A program made the translations under genes and the position numbers. From Niebla homalea (lineage: Eukaryota; Ascomycota; Lecanoromycetes; Lecanorales; Ramalinaceae), in assembly GCA_019925105.1 (NCBI GenBank), contig JAHGAU010000012.1:310001-374000 (forward strand): a stretch of DNA of 64,000 nt, in the 5' to 3' direction. Below are positions 31,393-41,624 of this stretch, in pieces; position 1 is the first letter of the stretch, and every line of letters starts with the position of its first letter. The notes under the pieces were generated by a model. That model saw nothing but the letters and a program-made list of their open reading frames with translations, had not been told where the DNA came from and did no database searches.

Positions 31393-33000
31393 TCATCCAG
31401 CGGCATTAGAGGTGGAGTGAGTGCAGACTACCTCTGCGATTTCAACGATAAGGTCGAACGCGGCGCGCATGCTGGTCTCATTTGCTTTCTCGTTGGCACT
31501 GACGACACGAATGGCATAGACACCGTTGACGACACCACTCGTGAGGAATAGCTTGCCTGAGGCATTTATCTTCTCATAGACTTCTTTGGTCAGAGCATTT
31601 GCTTCGTCGATGTGACCTTTCTCTGAATGTTTGGGTTTGATCTCGTCAGTAGCTAAGCCTTCGTTCACACTAGGCTCGGTGGTTCCATTGAGAAGCAGAT
31701 GATTTGGCTGCTTGCTCGTCCGTTTTGGGGGTACGATCGTAAAGACCGTCAAGGCAAAAGCCGGCGGGGTGACAAGTTGAAACAGATCTGGCCTTAACCT
31801 GATCCAATCCGCAAACTTCTCACCCAGTGCAATGTGCCGCCTGATATGGGCCTTCATCCCATTGACACCATATGTACGAATGACAAACCACAACTTGAGG
31901 GATCGAAATCGGCGACCAAGTGGTATTTGCCAATCTCTGTAGTCAGTCACAAGGCCACTGTCACTGTGCTCATTACTCAGATATGAGCGCGTCACTGATA
32001 GAACGTCTGTAAGATCCCTTCGATTCCTGACGAACAAAGGTGAGCAATCGAAGTTGACGAGGAGCCACTTATGCATGTTCACATCGAAGCTGTCCACGCG
32101 GTCAAGCGATTTGGTCAAGTGTACGTATTCCTCCAGGATCAGAGCAGAGCCGGCGTAAGCAGCGTCAATGTGAACCCACAAGGGTGGGAAATAGGAGGCA
32201 GCGTCATTAAGACAAGTGATGGCAGCAACATCATCGACAGCGCAAGTAGGCGTTGCGCCAATGTTCAACGTACAGAAGAACGGCTCGAGACCCTCCCTCT
32301 TACACTCTTCGAGCGTTTTGTGAAATTCTTCACCAGTCAGTGCCAGATCATTCTCCAACCTTGTCGGTATAGCCTTGAATTTGACACCGGCTATAATGGC
32401 TGCCTTCTGCGTGCAGCTATGACTCTGTTCGCTCGCAATGGCTACAAGCCTGTTCCTCGCCTCCCCTGCCTGCCGGTCTCTCTCCGCACCAGTCCATTTT
32501 CCGCAAGCTCTGTTCACCGCCTTCTCCCTCGCCGCAATCATGACAGTCGCAACAGCCTCACTCGCACTCCCTTGGATGACCCCGCCACCATGCCCCTTAC
32601 TCAAGAAGCAATCCGGGAGATGCAGCACTCCCGCCATCCAATCCAGCACAATTGTCTCCAACTCCGTCATGGCAGGTGAGCATTGCCAATTAAACCCCGG
32701 CGCTGACAGTGCCGCGGAGTACAGTTCCCCAATAATGCCTGGAAACGTTGCACTCGTCGGGAAATAGGCCATGAAGTTGGGGGATTGCCAGTGCGTGAGT
32801 CCCGGCATGATTTTGGCTTCGATGTCCTTTTGGATGTCGGGCCATGGCTCGGGATCGTCTGGCGGCGTGGTGGGGAGAAGTTTGCGGAGGTAGCCAGGCT
32901 CAACGTTGGAGAGGACGCGCCGGTCTTGGACTGTGTCGAGGTAATCAGCGATTTCGTCAACGGCGGCGTGGGCTGCTTTCCGGAAGTCGGACGAATTCAT
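31393..33000 (-). CDS. PLP-dependent aromatic L-amino acid decarboxylase (group II)
   Basis: A single exon of 535 residues starting at ATG 33000 (MNSSDFRKAAHAAVDEIADY); the frame is open further upstream but that part is not conserved. Landmarks are THWQSPNFMAYFPTSATFP, GFNWQCSPAMTELETIVLDW, GGGVIQGSASEAV, the PLP-stacking His region ASEQSHSCTQKA, and WVHIDAAYAGSALILEE with the phosphate/pyridine Asp. The Schiff-base lysine is in NMHKWLLVNFDCS (NPHKW in most homologues). The C-terminal part has RSLKLWFVIRTYG. The enzyme removes CO2 from tryptophan, DOPA or a related amino acid; the exact substrate cannot be read. A divergent DUF427 gene lies 539 bp away. The segment near LLLNGTTEPSVNEGL is a low-conservation insertion. 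Confidence 0.92.
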   Translation of the reverse strand: MNSSDFRKAAHAAVDEIADYLDTVQDRRVLSNVEPGYLRKLLPTTPPDDPEPWPDIQKDIEAKIMPGLTHWQSPNFMAYFPTSATFPGIIGELYSAALSAPGFNWQCSPAMTELETIVLDWMAGVLHLPDCFLSKGHGGGVIQGSASEAVATVMIAAREKAVNRACGKWTGAERDRQAGEARNRLVAIASEQSHSCTQKAAIIAGVKFKAIPTRLENDLALTGEEFHKTLEECKREGLEPFFCTLNIGATPTCAVDDVAAITCLNDAASYFPPLWVHIDAAYAGSALILEEYVHLTKSLDRVDSFDVNMHKWLLVNFDCSPLFVRNRRDLTDVLSVTRSYLSNEHSDSGLVTDYRDWQIPLGRRFRSLKLWFVIRTYGVNGMKAHIRRHIALGEKFADWIRLRPDLFQLVTPPAFALTVFTIVPPKRTSKQPNHLLLNGTTEPSVNEGLATDEIKPKHSEKGHIDEANALTKEVYEKINASGKLFLTSGVVNGVYAIRVVSANEKANETSMRAAFDLIVEIAEVVCTHSTSNAAG

Positions 33001-33538
33001 GGCGTGTGGGTGGCGGGATGGCTTAGATGCGGTCTGCAAGTGGCGAGGACTTGAGCCAATGGGTTGATCATTGGTACATTGATGCTTTAGGGAAAAGAGT
33101 CTGGCATCAATTGCTTTAGCAATGTATCTTGTATACACCAGGGGAGGTGAAACGTCATTGGCAGCCGCTCCACCAAATCTTCACATGACGTCATTGATCA
33201 GCGCAACCATCAACCACGATGCGGGCGGGCTATGCGTGCACAAGGCCGGCAAGATCAGTAAACGCAAGCCGAGATCTGGCAGCAATGTAAACCGCTGGAA
33301 TAAACTTGCGTCCGCATGCGCATTGCGGGCTCCAGCTATCATTTGACTGGTGAGATCGTGAAAAGGGTCTTTCTCCTGACAAATAGAAAGACTTGCCGAG
33401 CAGATTCCTAATCTAAGGTACGCAACGTCTGTCAACATTCTCGTCAATTGCGTACAAAGACAGACTCCTTTCTCTTATTTCCCAATTCTAGTTCTCCGGA
33501 CCTACCTCCTCATTTTCCAATTCCCATTTCCCCTTTCC
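33001..33538. promoter_or_regulatory. divergent promoter region, decarboxylase / DUF427 gene
   Basis: It separates two genes transcribed outward and must hold both start regions. CT-rich sequence precedes the DUF427 start. No motif pair or repeat stands out. Confidence 0.4.
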
Positions 33539-34131
33539 ATGCAAGCAGCCAAAAGACTCCTCAGCCATCTGAACCCGATCCCCAGCCCCACCACCAAGAT
33601 GGGCCGCGCAACCGCCACCTTCAACGGCAAGGTCATTGCGGATACGACTGATGGCTTCCAGTTCGTGGAGGGCAATGTCTACGTGCGTCATCTCCCCGCC
33701 TTGCTATCCCCATTAACCCCTCCACCCTGTCCCCACCCCAATAACCCCCCCCTTCGCCCTTCCCATCCCCTACCTAACAACCCACCCTCCTTCATACAAC
33801 AGTTCCCCCCCTCCTCAATCCTCGACAACCAGATCTTCACGCCTTCGACCCTGACGACGGTCTGTCCCTGGAAGGGCACCGCGAACTACTACAACATCAC
33901 TGTCGATGGGGTCGAGGCTAAAGATGCGGCGTGGTATTATCCGATGCCTGAGGGCCCCAGGACGGAGAGGGCGGCGGGCTTGAAGGGGTTGGTTGCTTTC
34001 TGTGAGTTTGTTGCTGACTTCCCCTTGGGTGGGGAAGAGGAAGGGAAGATAAGGGGGGGAGGGAAAAGTGGGGGGTGATGGTGCTGACGTGTTGAGTAGA
34101 TAAGACGAAGGTGGATGTGAGGCAGTTGTAG
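33539..34131 (+). CDS. DUF427 domain protein
   Basis: Exons 33539-33682, 33803-34011 and 34100-34131 join in frame (about 127 residues from ATG 33539, or 107 from ATG 33599). The sequence ATFNGKVIADTTDGFQFVEG, then TTVCPWKGTANYYNITVDG, AAWYYPMPEGP and LKGLVAFYKTKVDV covers the entire small beta-sheet domain PF04248. Its members are found in bacteria and fungi with no established function; the conserved CPWKG and DAAWYYP suggest a binding pocket. The second ATG gives the more typical length. The last exon is only 32 bp and would be missed by simple frame scanning. Confidence 0.85.
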
Positions 34132-34350
34132 GGGTAGGTGGGATAAGGAAGGGGCCGGAGTAGGGGATATTGGACGGCGGATAGAACGTTTGGTACCTGA
34201 CAGAAGGATCAAATGGGAATTTGGAACAAACTCCGAATTTTCCATTTTGCGTTGGTATCTCGAGATGTATGTCCAATCAATGGTATCATGTATCGAAGCA
34301 CAGGATATACACAAGTCATTTCAAATTACACTCAGTTGTGAAGGTTAGTT

Positions 34351-35788
34351 TCAATCCTCATCCTCCTTCCCATCATCCTTCTTCCTTCCCTTCAAATTCC
34401 CCTCCTTCTCCTCGGTATCGATATGCCACACGATATAATTCGGCAACCCCACAACGCTGTACCCGGCCCGATTAGCCATAGCAGCGAATCCCTCTGTATC
34501 AGCTTGATTCTCAAAAGCATAGCACGGGAAGTTGATGCCGGAACGATGGACGTCAGCTTTGACGAGGATGTTCACGCCGCCGATGCCGTCGAGATGGACT
34601 TCCTTCTTGGGATCTTTGTGCCGGTTGCCCATCCAATTCAAGGTGCGGCGGTGGGCATTATATTCCTTGTAGCCTGGGGGAGGGGTGTGAGAACAGGAAC
34701 ACGAAGGAAAAACGATGGGACAGGGAGGCAGGGATAAACGCGATTCAGGAAAGCTTACCTTCAGCAAGAATGGTGTCCTTGTCTAGCCGTCTCCTCAGAC
34801 GGCGGCCCCACCAGGATTCTTGCCAGGAGTTGTAGTCGTCTGGTTTCGCGTTCAGTCATCTATCCTCACGCAGTGGAGGTAGATAGTGGTTACTTACATC
34901 TGCCCTCGATATCCTTTCCATCCTTATCATACCGGTGAAACCAAACATCTACAGTACCATCAGCTGCAGTCCCCACTGTACCGCGAATCAAGAATTTGGA
35001 CTGATCGCGACACCACTTACTAGGAACCAAAACATCCTTATCGTGCGCCATGAAGTCCTCCAAGATCGTCTCCGGATTCTCCACGATATCCACATCCCGC
35101 CAATACACCCAATCGTGCACCGGTCTTAACGCCGCATAGAGCAGGTAATTCCGCGCCCGCCCAATCGCCTTCCGACGCAGCCCCTGAGCCGCGAAAGAGT
35201 GCCGCTCCTCGACGGACTGGCCGAGGGTGTCGCCAAAGTCCTTTTGGACGATCATGGCGCTGCGGAAACGTTTAGTGTTAGTTTCGGCTTGGATGGTGGC
35301 AAGTTCGGATTTCAAGGAGGTGAGAGTATCATCTGTGCAATCCCCGACGAGGAAGGCGAGGTCAATGGCATCGTGTGGGTAGGTCAGTTGCGAGAGTAGG
35401 GCAAAGTGCGTTGATAGATGGGTGGCAGCGTCGCGGAGCGGGGTTAGGATGAGAACGCGGTCGGTGAACTTCTTTGTGGTGGTAAGCGCGGTTAGGTCGA
35501 TGTTGGAGATGGTAGGCTCGTCGATGGTATACGGTTCGTGGGGATTCGAGAGTTCCTCAGGGGATAAGGAGCGGAATTCTTCGTGGGTCGAAGGGGCGGA
35601 GTCGGGGCCGATACATTTGAAACTTCTGATATGTCAATCACCTGATGTGTCAGATCAGCTATCGCTGGGTTACTTTACTTATCCCAATATTGGTCATCTC
35701 GATTCCAGACGTAAATGAACAGACATATAACAAGCAAGACAAGGACCGCCCTGATCAAGGAGCTTTGGCGGCTTGATCTTGAGCGCAT
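34351..35788 (-). CDS. Golgi alpha-mannosyltransferase of the Anp1/Mnn9/Van1 family (GT62)
   Basis: Four exons give roughly 410 residues. The first (from 35788) encodes a type II membrane anchor, SSLIRAVLVLLVICLFIYVW. Then come RVLILTPLRDAATHL, AFLVGDCTDDT, YLLYAALRPVHDWVYW with the RDVDIVENP nucleotide-sugar site, the short-exon hallmark DDYNSWQES, and VHLDGIGGVNILVKADVHRS with GINFPCYAFE. The family builds the alpha-1,6-mannose backbone of fungal N-glycan outer chains in Golgi M-Pol complexes. Which of the three paralogues this is cannot be told by eye. Introns lie near 35630-35682, 34845-34902 and 34675-34760. The C-terminus is a charged, low-complexity tail (KGRKKDDGKEDED). Confidence 0.9.
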
Positions 35789-36130
35789 CATTAATGCCTT
35801 GAAAGCATCTTACTGGGACAATTCCGATCCTTCCAGCCGGATAGCTACATTGTATATCAAGTCTCATAGGGTCCTAGAATAGGCGCAAAGAGAAGGAATC
35901 AAAATTAAAGCGTACAAATGTTGACCAATTCAAGATTTGGCTGCAATTTCATTTCAGTCGTCATGCTGAATGTTACGCATCCTGTGCACAAGATTTACAC
36001 GGGTGTGACATGACGCAATCAAGGCAATTCCGCAGCCGAAGATGTTTAGCTCTCAACGCGTCTTGAACGCACTTGAACAGTCAGAGTAGCAACATTGATC
36101 TGGGCATCCTCAATGCTCTGATTGCCTGTC
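35789..36130. promoter_or_regulatory. divergent promoter region, GT62 gene / NSE1
   Basis: About 340 bp lie between two outward-facing genes. It is AT-rich near the GT62 start; no TATA box or repeat is distinctive. Confidence 0.4.
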
Positions 36131-37198
36131 ATGGCGGATCTTGATAGTCCTGACTACAATAATAGTCATCGGGCTTTCCTACAAGCATTCATCGCCCGCT
36201 CAACCCTCACCTTCGACCAAGCCAAGCCGATCCTCGCCGCCATTTTGGGCGCTCAAGGTAAATCTCTTGCGCCTCCCAAATGCCTGCGTTTATGGAAAAG
36301 CAGAGAGACGAGAGTACCTCCTCGGTGATGTCACTGAAGCAGATTTTACCAATTACGTCACCGCTGCCAACAATGCCATTTCCCCCTACGACCTGGAGAT
36401 CCGAAGCATCCTCCACCAGACCACACGTCAGCGTGTCTACGCTCTTGTTAACTCGACAAGCGACCCATTGACTCAGTTGGCCACCATTCACTCTGCTGAT
36501 GAGATCAGCTACCTCAAACGCCTGCTAGACGCCATCTTCGAGACGTACAACACCCGGAGACATGAAGTCATGGCAATCAAGTCCATTCAAGCCACGAACT
36601 TGGCCAAGGTGCCTAACAATCGAAGAGAAGAGGACGATGCAGAGACGCAAGGAAGCGTTGGTCAGAGCTTGACCCTGATGCAGGCCGAGAAGATGTTGAA
36701 GGCCCTTGTGGATGAAGGATGGTTTGAGAAGAGTCAGAAAGGCTTCTTCAGCCTCGCGCCGAGAGCACTCATGGAACTTAGAGGCTGGCTTTTGGAGACC
36801 TACAACGATGAAGAGCAGGAGGGCGAAGTAAGGATCAAGCAATGTTACGCCTGCAAGGAAATCCTTACTACCGTTGGTCGCTCTCGGATATTCATTTTGC
36901 TTGCAACGACTGATCATGTTCGTTCTAGGGCCAACGATGTCCGGACCGGGACTGCCCTTGCCGACTACATGACATCTGTACTCAGCGGTTCTTCACCACG
37001 CAAAAGGCGAGAAAATGTCCCATTTGCAAGAATGATTGGACAGGGGAGGACTTCGTCGGCGAGCGGGCCGCAGCCAAGATGAAGGAACATGCGAAAAAGC
37101 GAAGTACGAATGGAGCCAGCTCAACAAGGGAATCGACCGCTGCGACCAACGGAATTCACCGAGACGAGGCTTCAAATGAAAGTGACAACGATGGGTGA
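36131..37198 (+). CDS. NSE1: Smc5-Smc6 complex subunit Nse1 (RING-like E3 ligase)
   Basis: Exon 1 (36131-36257) encodes MADLDSPDYNNSHRAFLQAF and KPILAAILGAQ. After an intron of about 85 nt the frame continues DFTNYVTAANNAISPYDLEI through winged-helix repeats (SLTLMQAEKMLKALVDEGWF, FSLAPRALMELRGWL). A second intron (about 36873-36928) splits the variant RING: IKQCYACKEILTT joins GQRCPDRDCPCRLHDICTQR and RKCPICKNDW. This restores all zinc ligands, including the central His. Nse1 works with Nse3 and Nse4 in the DNA-repair cohesin-like complex. The tail of about 45 residues is polar and low complexity. Without the second intron the RING would be destroyed, so the splice is well supported. Confidence 0.88.
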
Positions 37199-37714
37199 TC
37201 TTGGCCGATCTGCCGACCTGCATCCGGATCTTATTACGGTTGCACCCAAGTAGGCGAGTACCCAACGATCAGCAAGCAGTCTCAGGAAAGGCTAGAACAA
37301 CCCTCGCTAAAGATGTCTCGATCTAGGCTAGACGATAAGCAGCCTGCCAGCCTTGTTTTGGGGCCTTCCCCACTACAAAAAGCGGGGAAAGCCCGCAAAA
37401 CCCCCGGCCAAATTCCCGCTCCCGCGTGGTCGGTACGCCAAGCTTCCCCCCTCGCAGCAGTTTTTTTGGCAGAGCTACGTCAGGAACGCACCAAAGGAGA
37501 CTCTGCAACTTCTGCAGAGCTCTTTTCAACGGTACCTGACGTTACCGGCGTCATGGCTCCATGGCCTTGGGCCTTGCTAATTCCAAAGCTTCTGTTTATA
37601 TTGTACAGGTCCCCGCATTATTTTTCAACATGTTCTACCAGCGCTTCGACCAATGCTGCTTTCTCGTCAGATCACATAGGAATTGTATTCTCGCCTTCTC
37701 GGTTTCAGAACAGG
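37199..37714. promoter_or_regulatory. leader and promoter of the acid trehalase gene
   Basis: The trehalase frame is open without a stop for 402 bp upstream of the chosen ATG (37313-37714). The translated part (for example PGQIPAPAWSVRQASPLAAV) is not conserved-looking and would bury the signal peptide, so I treat it as leader. Confidence 0.45.
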
Positions 37715-40700
37715 ATGCATTATGCGCGCTCGCTGCTCCTTTCTGCTATAAGCTTTTGGCTTTTTGGCTTTGACAACGATGCTTCAGTAAGTGCTGCTTC
37801 GGCGCCCGGCGCTGCGGCCCCTGCTTTCGCAAGCAGCTCCTCTACTTCGATATATAATACGCGATTTTCCAATGTGACTTGGGACGATGCGTCATGGGAA
37901 GTGCGCACCACGAACCTCGATCCAGGTCATTACCAGGCACGGATGAGTATAGCGAATGGGTACTTGGGAATAAATGTTGCCGCTGTTGGCCCATTCTTTG
38001 AGCAGGACATACAAGTCGATGGCGACAACATCAATGGCTGGCCTCTGTTCGCCCAACGGCAGACCTTTGCGACGATAGCTGGCTTCTTTGATAATCAACC
38101 AACAACAAATGGTACGAATTTCGAATGGCTAAACCAGTATGGGGGTGAAAGCGTCATCAGTGGTGTACCTCACTGGGGCGGTATCGCAATCGACCTGGGC
38201 GCAGGGACCTATCTTGATGCCACTGTCGACCCTGCATCAATCACCAACTTCTCATCCTCTCTTAATGCTAAGGCGGGTGTCTCGACATGGTCTTATACGT
38301 GGGCTCCAGCCTCTTCGAATACGTCCTTTGACATTACCTACACCATGTTCGCACATAAACTTTATGTCAATCAAGGTTTCGTTCAGATGCAAATCACACC
38401 GTCGACAGATTGCAATGCGACCATTGTCAATGTCTTGGATGGGACCAGCGCAGTTCGCACCAATTTTGTGGAGAGTGGTATGGAAGGGACGGCCATCTAC
38501 ACTGCCGTAACTCCCCAAGGAGTCGATAATGTCACGGCGTACCTGTACGCTGAGATGGATGCTTCAGCAGAGGTCGACCTGACTACGTTGCAAGTAGTGA
38601 CAGAAAAGCCATTCATTGGAGTCAATGATTCCAGCATTGCAGGAGCTGCAAAGGCGTCTCTCAAATCAGGCCAGACCACCATCGTCACAAAGTACGTTGG
38701 AGGGGCGACCTCGGACGGGTTCGTTGATCCTCAACGCACTGCCATGGGTGAATGTAGAACGGCCAAAGAGAACGGGTTCAATACATCTATGCAAAGTCAC
38801 ATGGCCGAGTGGGCGCTGGTATTTCCAGCAGACTCAGTAGACAACTATACTTTCCCAGAGAACGGTACTCTGCCAGCGGACGAATACATCATTGAGTCTC
38901 AAATAACGGCTGTTCTCAATGAATATTACCTGCTTCAAAACACCATCAGCGCCAATGCTCTGTCCAACGTCACTTTCGCACCAATCGACACTTGGAGCAT
39001 CAGCGTTGGAGGCCTGACATCAGATTCATACGGTGGCTTGGTGTTTTGGGATGCTGAGATATGGATGCAACCTGGTCTTGCGGCGTCACATCCTCAGGCT
39101 GTGAAGCAAATTGCCAACTATCGAGCTGAAAGGTATGGGCAGGCGAAGGCAAACGCCCAGACAGCTTACCAATCCTCGAAGAACATGACCGCTTTCTCGG
39201 ACGATGCTGCTGTATTTTCATGGACAAGCGGACGGTATGGCAATTGCACCGGGACTGGACCATGCTTCGATTACGAGTATCATATCAATGGGGACATTGC
39301 GCAGGAGTTTGCAAATTACTGGGTAACATCAGGCGACACGCAATTCTTCAACGAGACGCTGTTCCCGGTCTACGATTCCATTGCAATGTTCTACTCACAG
39401 GCTGTTACCAAAAACGGCTCATCATATGTCTTGACCAACCTGACTGACCCTGATGAGTATGCCAATGGTGTGGACAATGGTGGCTTCACCATGCCCTTGA
39501 TAGCAGACACCTTAAGGAACGCTAACATGTTCCGTCAACTCTTCGGTATGGACGCGAATTCGACATATGAAGATATCGCATCCAACATCTTCATCGATAG
39601 AAACAGTGATGCCGGCATCATCAATGAATACACTGGCATGAATGGGAGCATTTCGGTGAAACAGGCCGACGTGGTACTTGACACATTTCCCTTGAATTAT
39701 CAGCAAAACTATACAGCGGAAGATTCGCTCAATGATCTGCAGTATTACGCTGGCAAGCAGTCGCTAGACGGGCCGGGTATGACTTATGCAATTTTCAGCA
39801 TCGTTGCCAGCACTGTCGATACTGCCGGGTGCTCCGCCTACACATATCAACAATATTCTGAGCAGCCGTACGCTCGCGCGCCTTGGTTCCAATTCTCAGA
39901 ACAGCTCACAGACAACTTCGAAGAGAATGGGGGCACCCACCCAGCCTACCCATTCCTTACCGGTCATGGGGGCGCCAATCAAGTCACCTTATTTGGTTAC
40001 CTTGGCCTCCGCCTAACACCCGACTTCATCCTCCATGTCAACCCCACTCTCCCTCCCCAGATCCCCAGCCTCAAATACCGCACCTTCTACTGGGCAGGCT
40101 GGCCCATCTCCGCCACCGCCAACCAAACCCACACCACCTTGGCCCGTCTCTCATCCCCCTACACCACCGCCAACATGACCTACACCAACACCTCCATCCC
40201 CGTCCAACTCGGCAACAACGCCACTCAAACCTACCAACTGCCCCCCAACGGCACCCTCACCCTCCCGAACCGGCAAATCGCCAACCTCACCCTCGTAGAT
40301 GGCAACATCGCCCAATGCCTCCCCGCCTCCTCGCCCGACGACTTCCGACCGGGCCAATTCCCCATCAGCGCCGTCGACGGCGCCGCCTCCACCAAGTGGC
40401 AGCCCAACCTCTCCAACACGACCCAATCCCTGACCATCAACCTCTCCAGCCGCCCTTACCAACCCATCACCGGTTTCGCCTTCGACTGGGCGCAGGTGCC
40501 GCCGGTGTCCTTTGAGGTCTTCTTCCACAACCAGTCCGCCGACTACACCGCCGCGTCCTCCGCGGCGGTGATGGCGACGCAGCAGGCGAATGTGAGTGTG
40601 AGCGCGCCGTACGATGCGGACGCCGTGGCGGAGATCACCAGGTACATGAGCAACACGACGAATGTGACGTTGGATCGGCCCGTGTGGAGCGGGAGGTATG

Positions 40701-40807
40701 CGACGTTGGTAGTGTTGGGGAATCAGGCCGATAATGCGAGTAATGCGACGGGGGCGAGTGTGGCGGAGTGGGCGATCATTGGGGAGGATGGGGGAAGGGT
40801 GGTGTAA
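37715..40807 (+). CDS. secreted acid trehalase (GH65)
   Basis: A single exon of 1030 residues from ATG 37715. A signal peptide (MHYARSLLLSAISFWLFGF) is followed by the GH65 N-terminal beta-sandwich (ARMSIANGYLGINVAAVGPF, WPLFAQRQTFATIAGFFD). Then comes the (alpha/alpha)6 barrel with YGGLVFWDAEIWMQPGL, CFDYEYHINGDIAQEFANYW, and the general-acid glutamate in LTDPDEYANGVDNGGFT. The C-terminal part has a jelly-roll (DGAASTKWQPNLSNTTQSL), similar to a discoidin-like domain. It hydrolyses extracellular or vacuolar trehalose to two glucoses. There are many N-x-S/T sites. Length and motif order match fungal Ath1/TreA enzymes. Confidence 0.92.
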   Translation: MHYARSLLLSAISFWLFGFDNDASVSAASAPGAAAPAFASSSSTSIYNTRFSNVTWDDASWEVRTTNLDPGHYQARMSIANGYLGINVAAVGPFFEQDIQVDGDNINGWPLFAQRQTFATIAGFFDNQPTTNGTNFEWLNQYGGESVISGVPHWGGIAIDLGAGTYLDATVDPASITNFSSSLNAKAGVSTWSYTWAPASSNTSFDITYTMFAHKLYVNQGFVQMQITPSTDCNATIVNVLDGTSAVRTNFVESGMEGTAIYTAVTPQGVDNVTAYLYAEMDASAEVDLTTLQVVTEKPFIGVNDSSIAGAAKASLKSGQTTIVTKYVGGATSDGFVDPQRTAMGECRTAKENGFNTSMQSHMAEWALVFPADSVDNYTFPENGTLPADEYIIESQITAVLNEYYLLQNTISANALSNVTFAPIDTWSISVGGLTSDSYGGLVFWDAEIWMQPGLAASHPQAVKQIANYRAERYGQAKANAQTAYQSSKNMTAFSDDAAVFSWTSGRYGNCTGTGPCFDYEYHINGDIAQEFANYWVTSGDTQFFNETLFPVYDSIAMFYSQAVTKNGSSYVLTNLTDPDEYANGVDNGGFTMPLIADTLRNANMFRQLFGMDANSTYEDIASNIFIDRNSDAGIINEYTGMNGSISVKQADVVLDTFPLNYQQNYTAEDSLNDLQYYAGKQSLDGPGMTYAIFSIVASTVDTAGCSAYTYQQYSEQPYARAPWFQFSEQLTDNFEENGGTHPAYPFLTGHGGANQVTLFGYLGLRLTPDFILHVNPTLPPQIPSLKYRTFYWAGWPISATANQTHTTLARLSSPYTTANMTYTNTSIPVQLGNNATQTYQLPPNGTLTLPNRQIANLTLVDGNIAQCLPASSPDDFRPGQFPISAVDGAASTKWQPNLSNTTQSLTINLSSRPYQPITGFAFDWAQVPPVSFEVFFHNQSADYTAASSAAVMATQQANVSVSAPYDADAVAEITRYMSNTTNVTLDRPVWSGRYATLVVLGNQADNASNATGASVAEWAIIGEDGGRVV

Positions 40808-41624
40808 GAGAGGGGCCAATTTGGGGGGCTGAAGAATATGAGGGGAGGGGGAGCGGGAGGTGGGTGGCGAGAATATGATGGAGGCATTGGATAAAAACAT
40901 ACATTATTTGTAGAGATGTAGCGTTTGGCAAACCTGTGTAAATTTTGGTACAACAGATATATAGGTAATGTTTCAGGATTCTTAATAATGATGTTAGATG
41001 TCCCGAGCACTGGAATACGTCTCCCATCTAGAATTAACGTGTAGGACTTGGGGGTGCTCACATTGCACCAGCATAAGCAAGAAGATAATCACAATACAGA
41101 GGACTCCTATTGTTCTGTCCCAGAGTGGCCTTGGTTTTACGTTACGTCCCCCAAAATCCATCCTCTCATCATGTATCTCTTGACCAAAGTCGTGATGACT
41201 GTAATTTCAGGATGCAGTGTAGTTACTCGATGGGCAGGAAAGGTGCAAAGGGGGATAATGGTTTGAGGACTTGGTATTGCATTAATAGGGGTGTTAAGTT
41301 CCAAATTGATCGCCCCCATGACTTTGCATCGTGCCATGGCCTCAAAGTGTTAAGCAGAAGAGGACATTGCGCTTGAAGGGATCAAAGACCGATGTTCAAG
41401 GACTACTCGTTGGAAGAACCAAAGGTATTGGGTAAGGGGTGAACAACGCGCGTGGACTGCGAACCCGGCTTTCTTTACCTTGACATGTCCCCATCATTAA
41501 AAGGCCATGCTGAACACGTTTTAGCAGGAGGCGACGGGCCCATACCATTTGCAGGGGCAAGTCCAGTCTATTGCCACAAGAGCATCCAAATGTATGGGAC
41601 ACTTCGAGTGGATGGTCATACCGT
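40808..41624. other. convergent intergenic region
   Basis: The 3' ends of the trehalase and CorA-like genes face each other. I see no gene, RNA or repeat; short open frames carry no motif. Confidence 0.4.
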
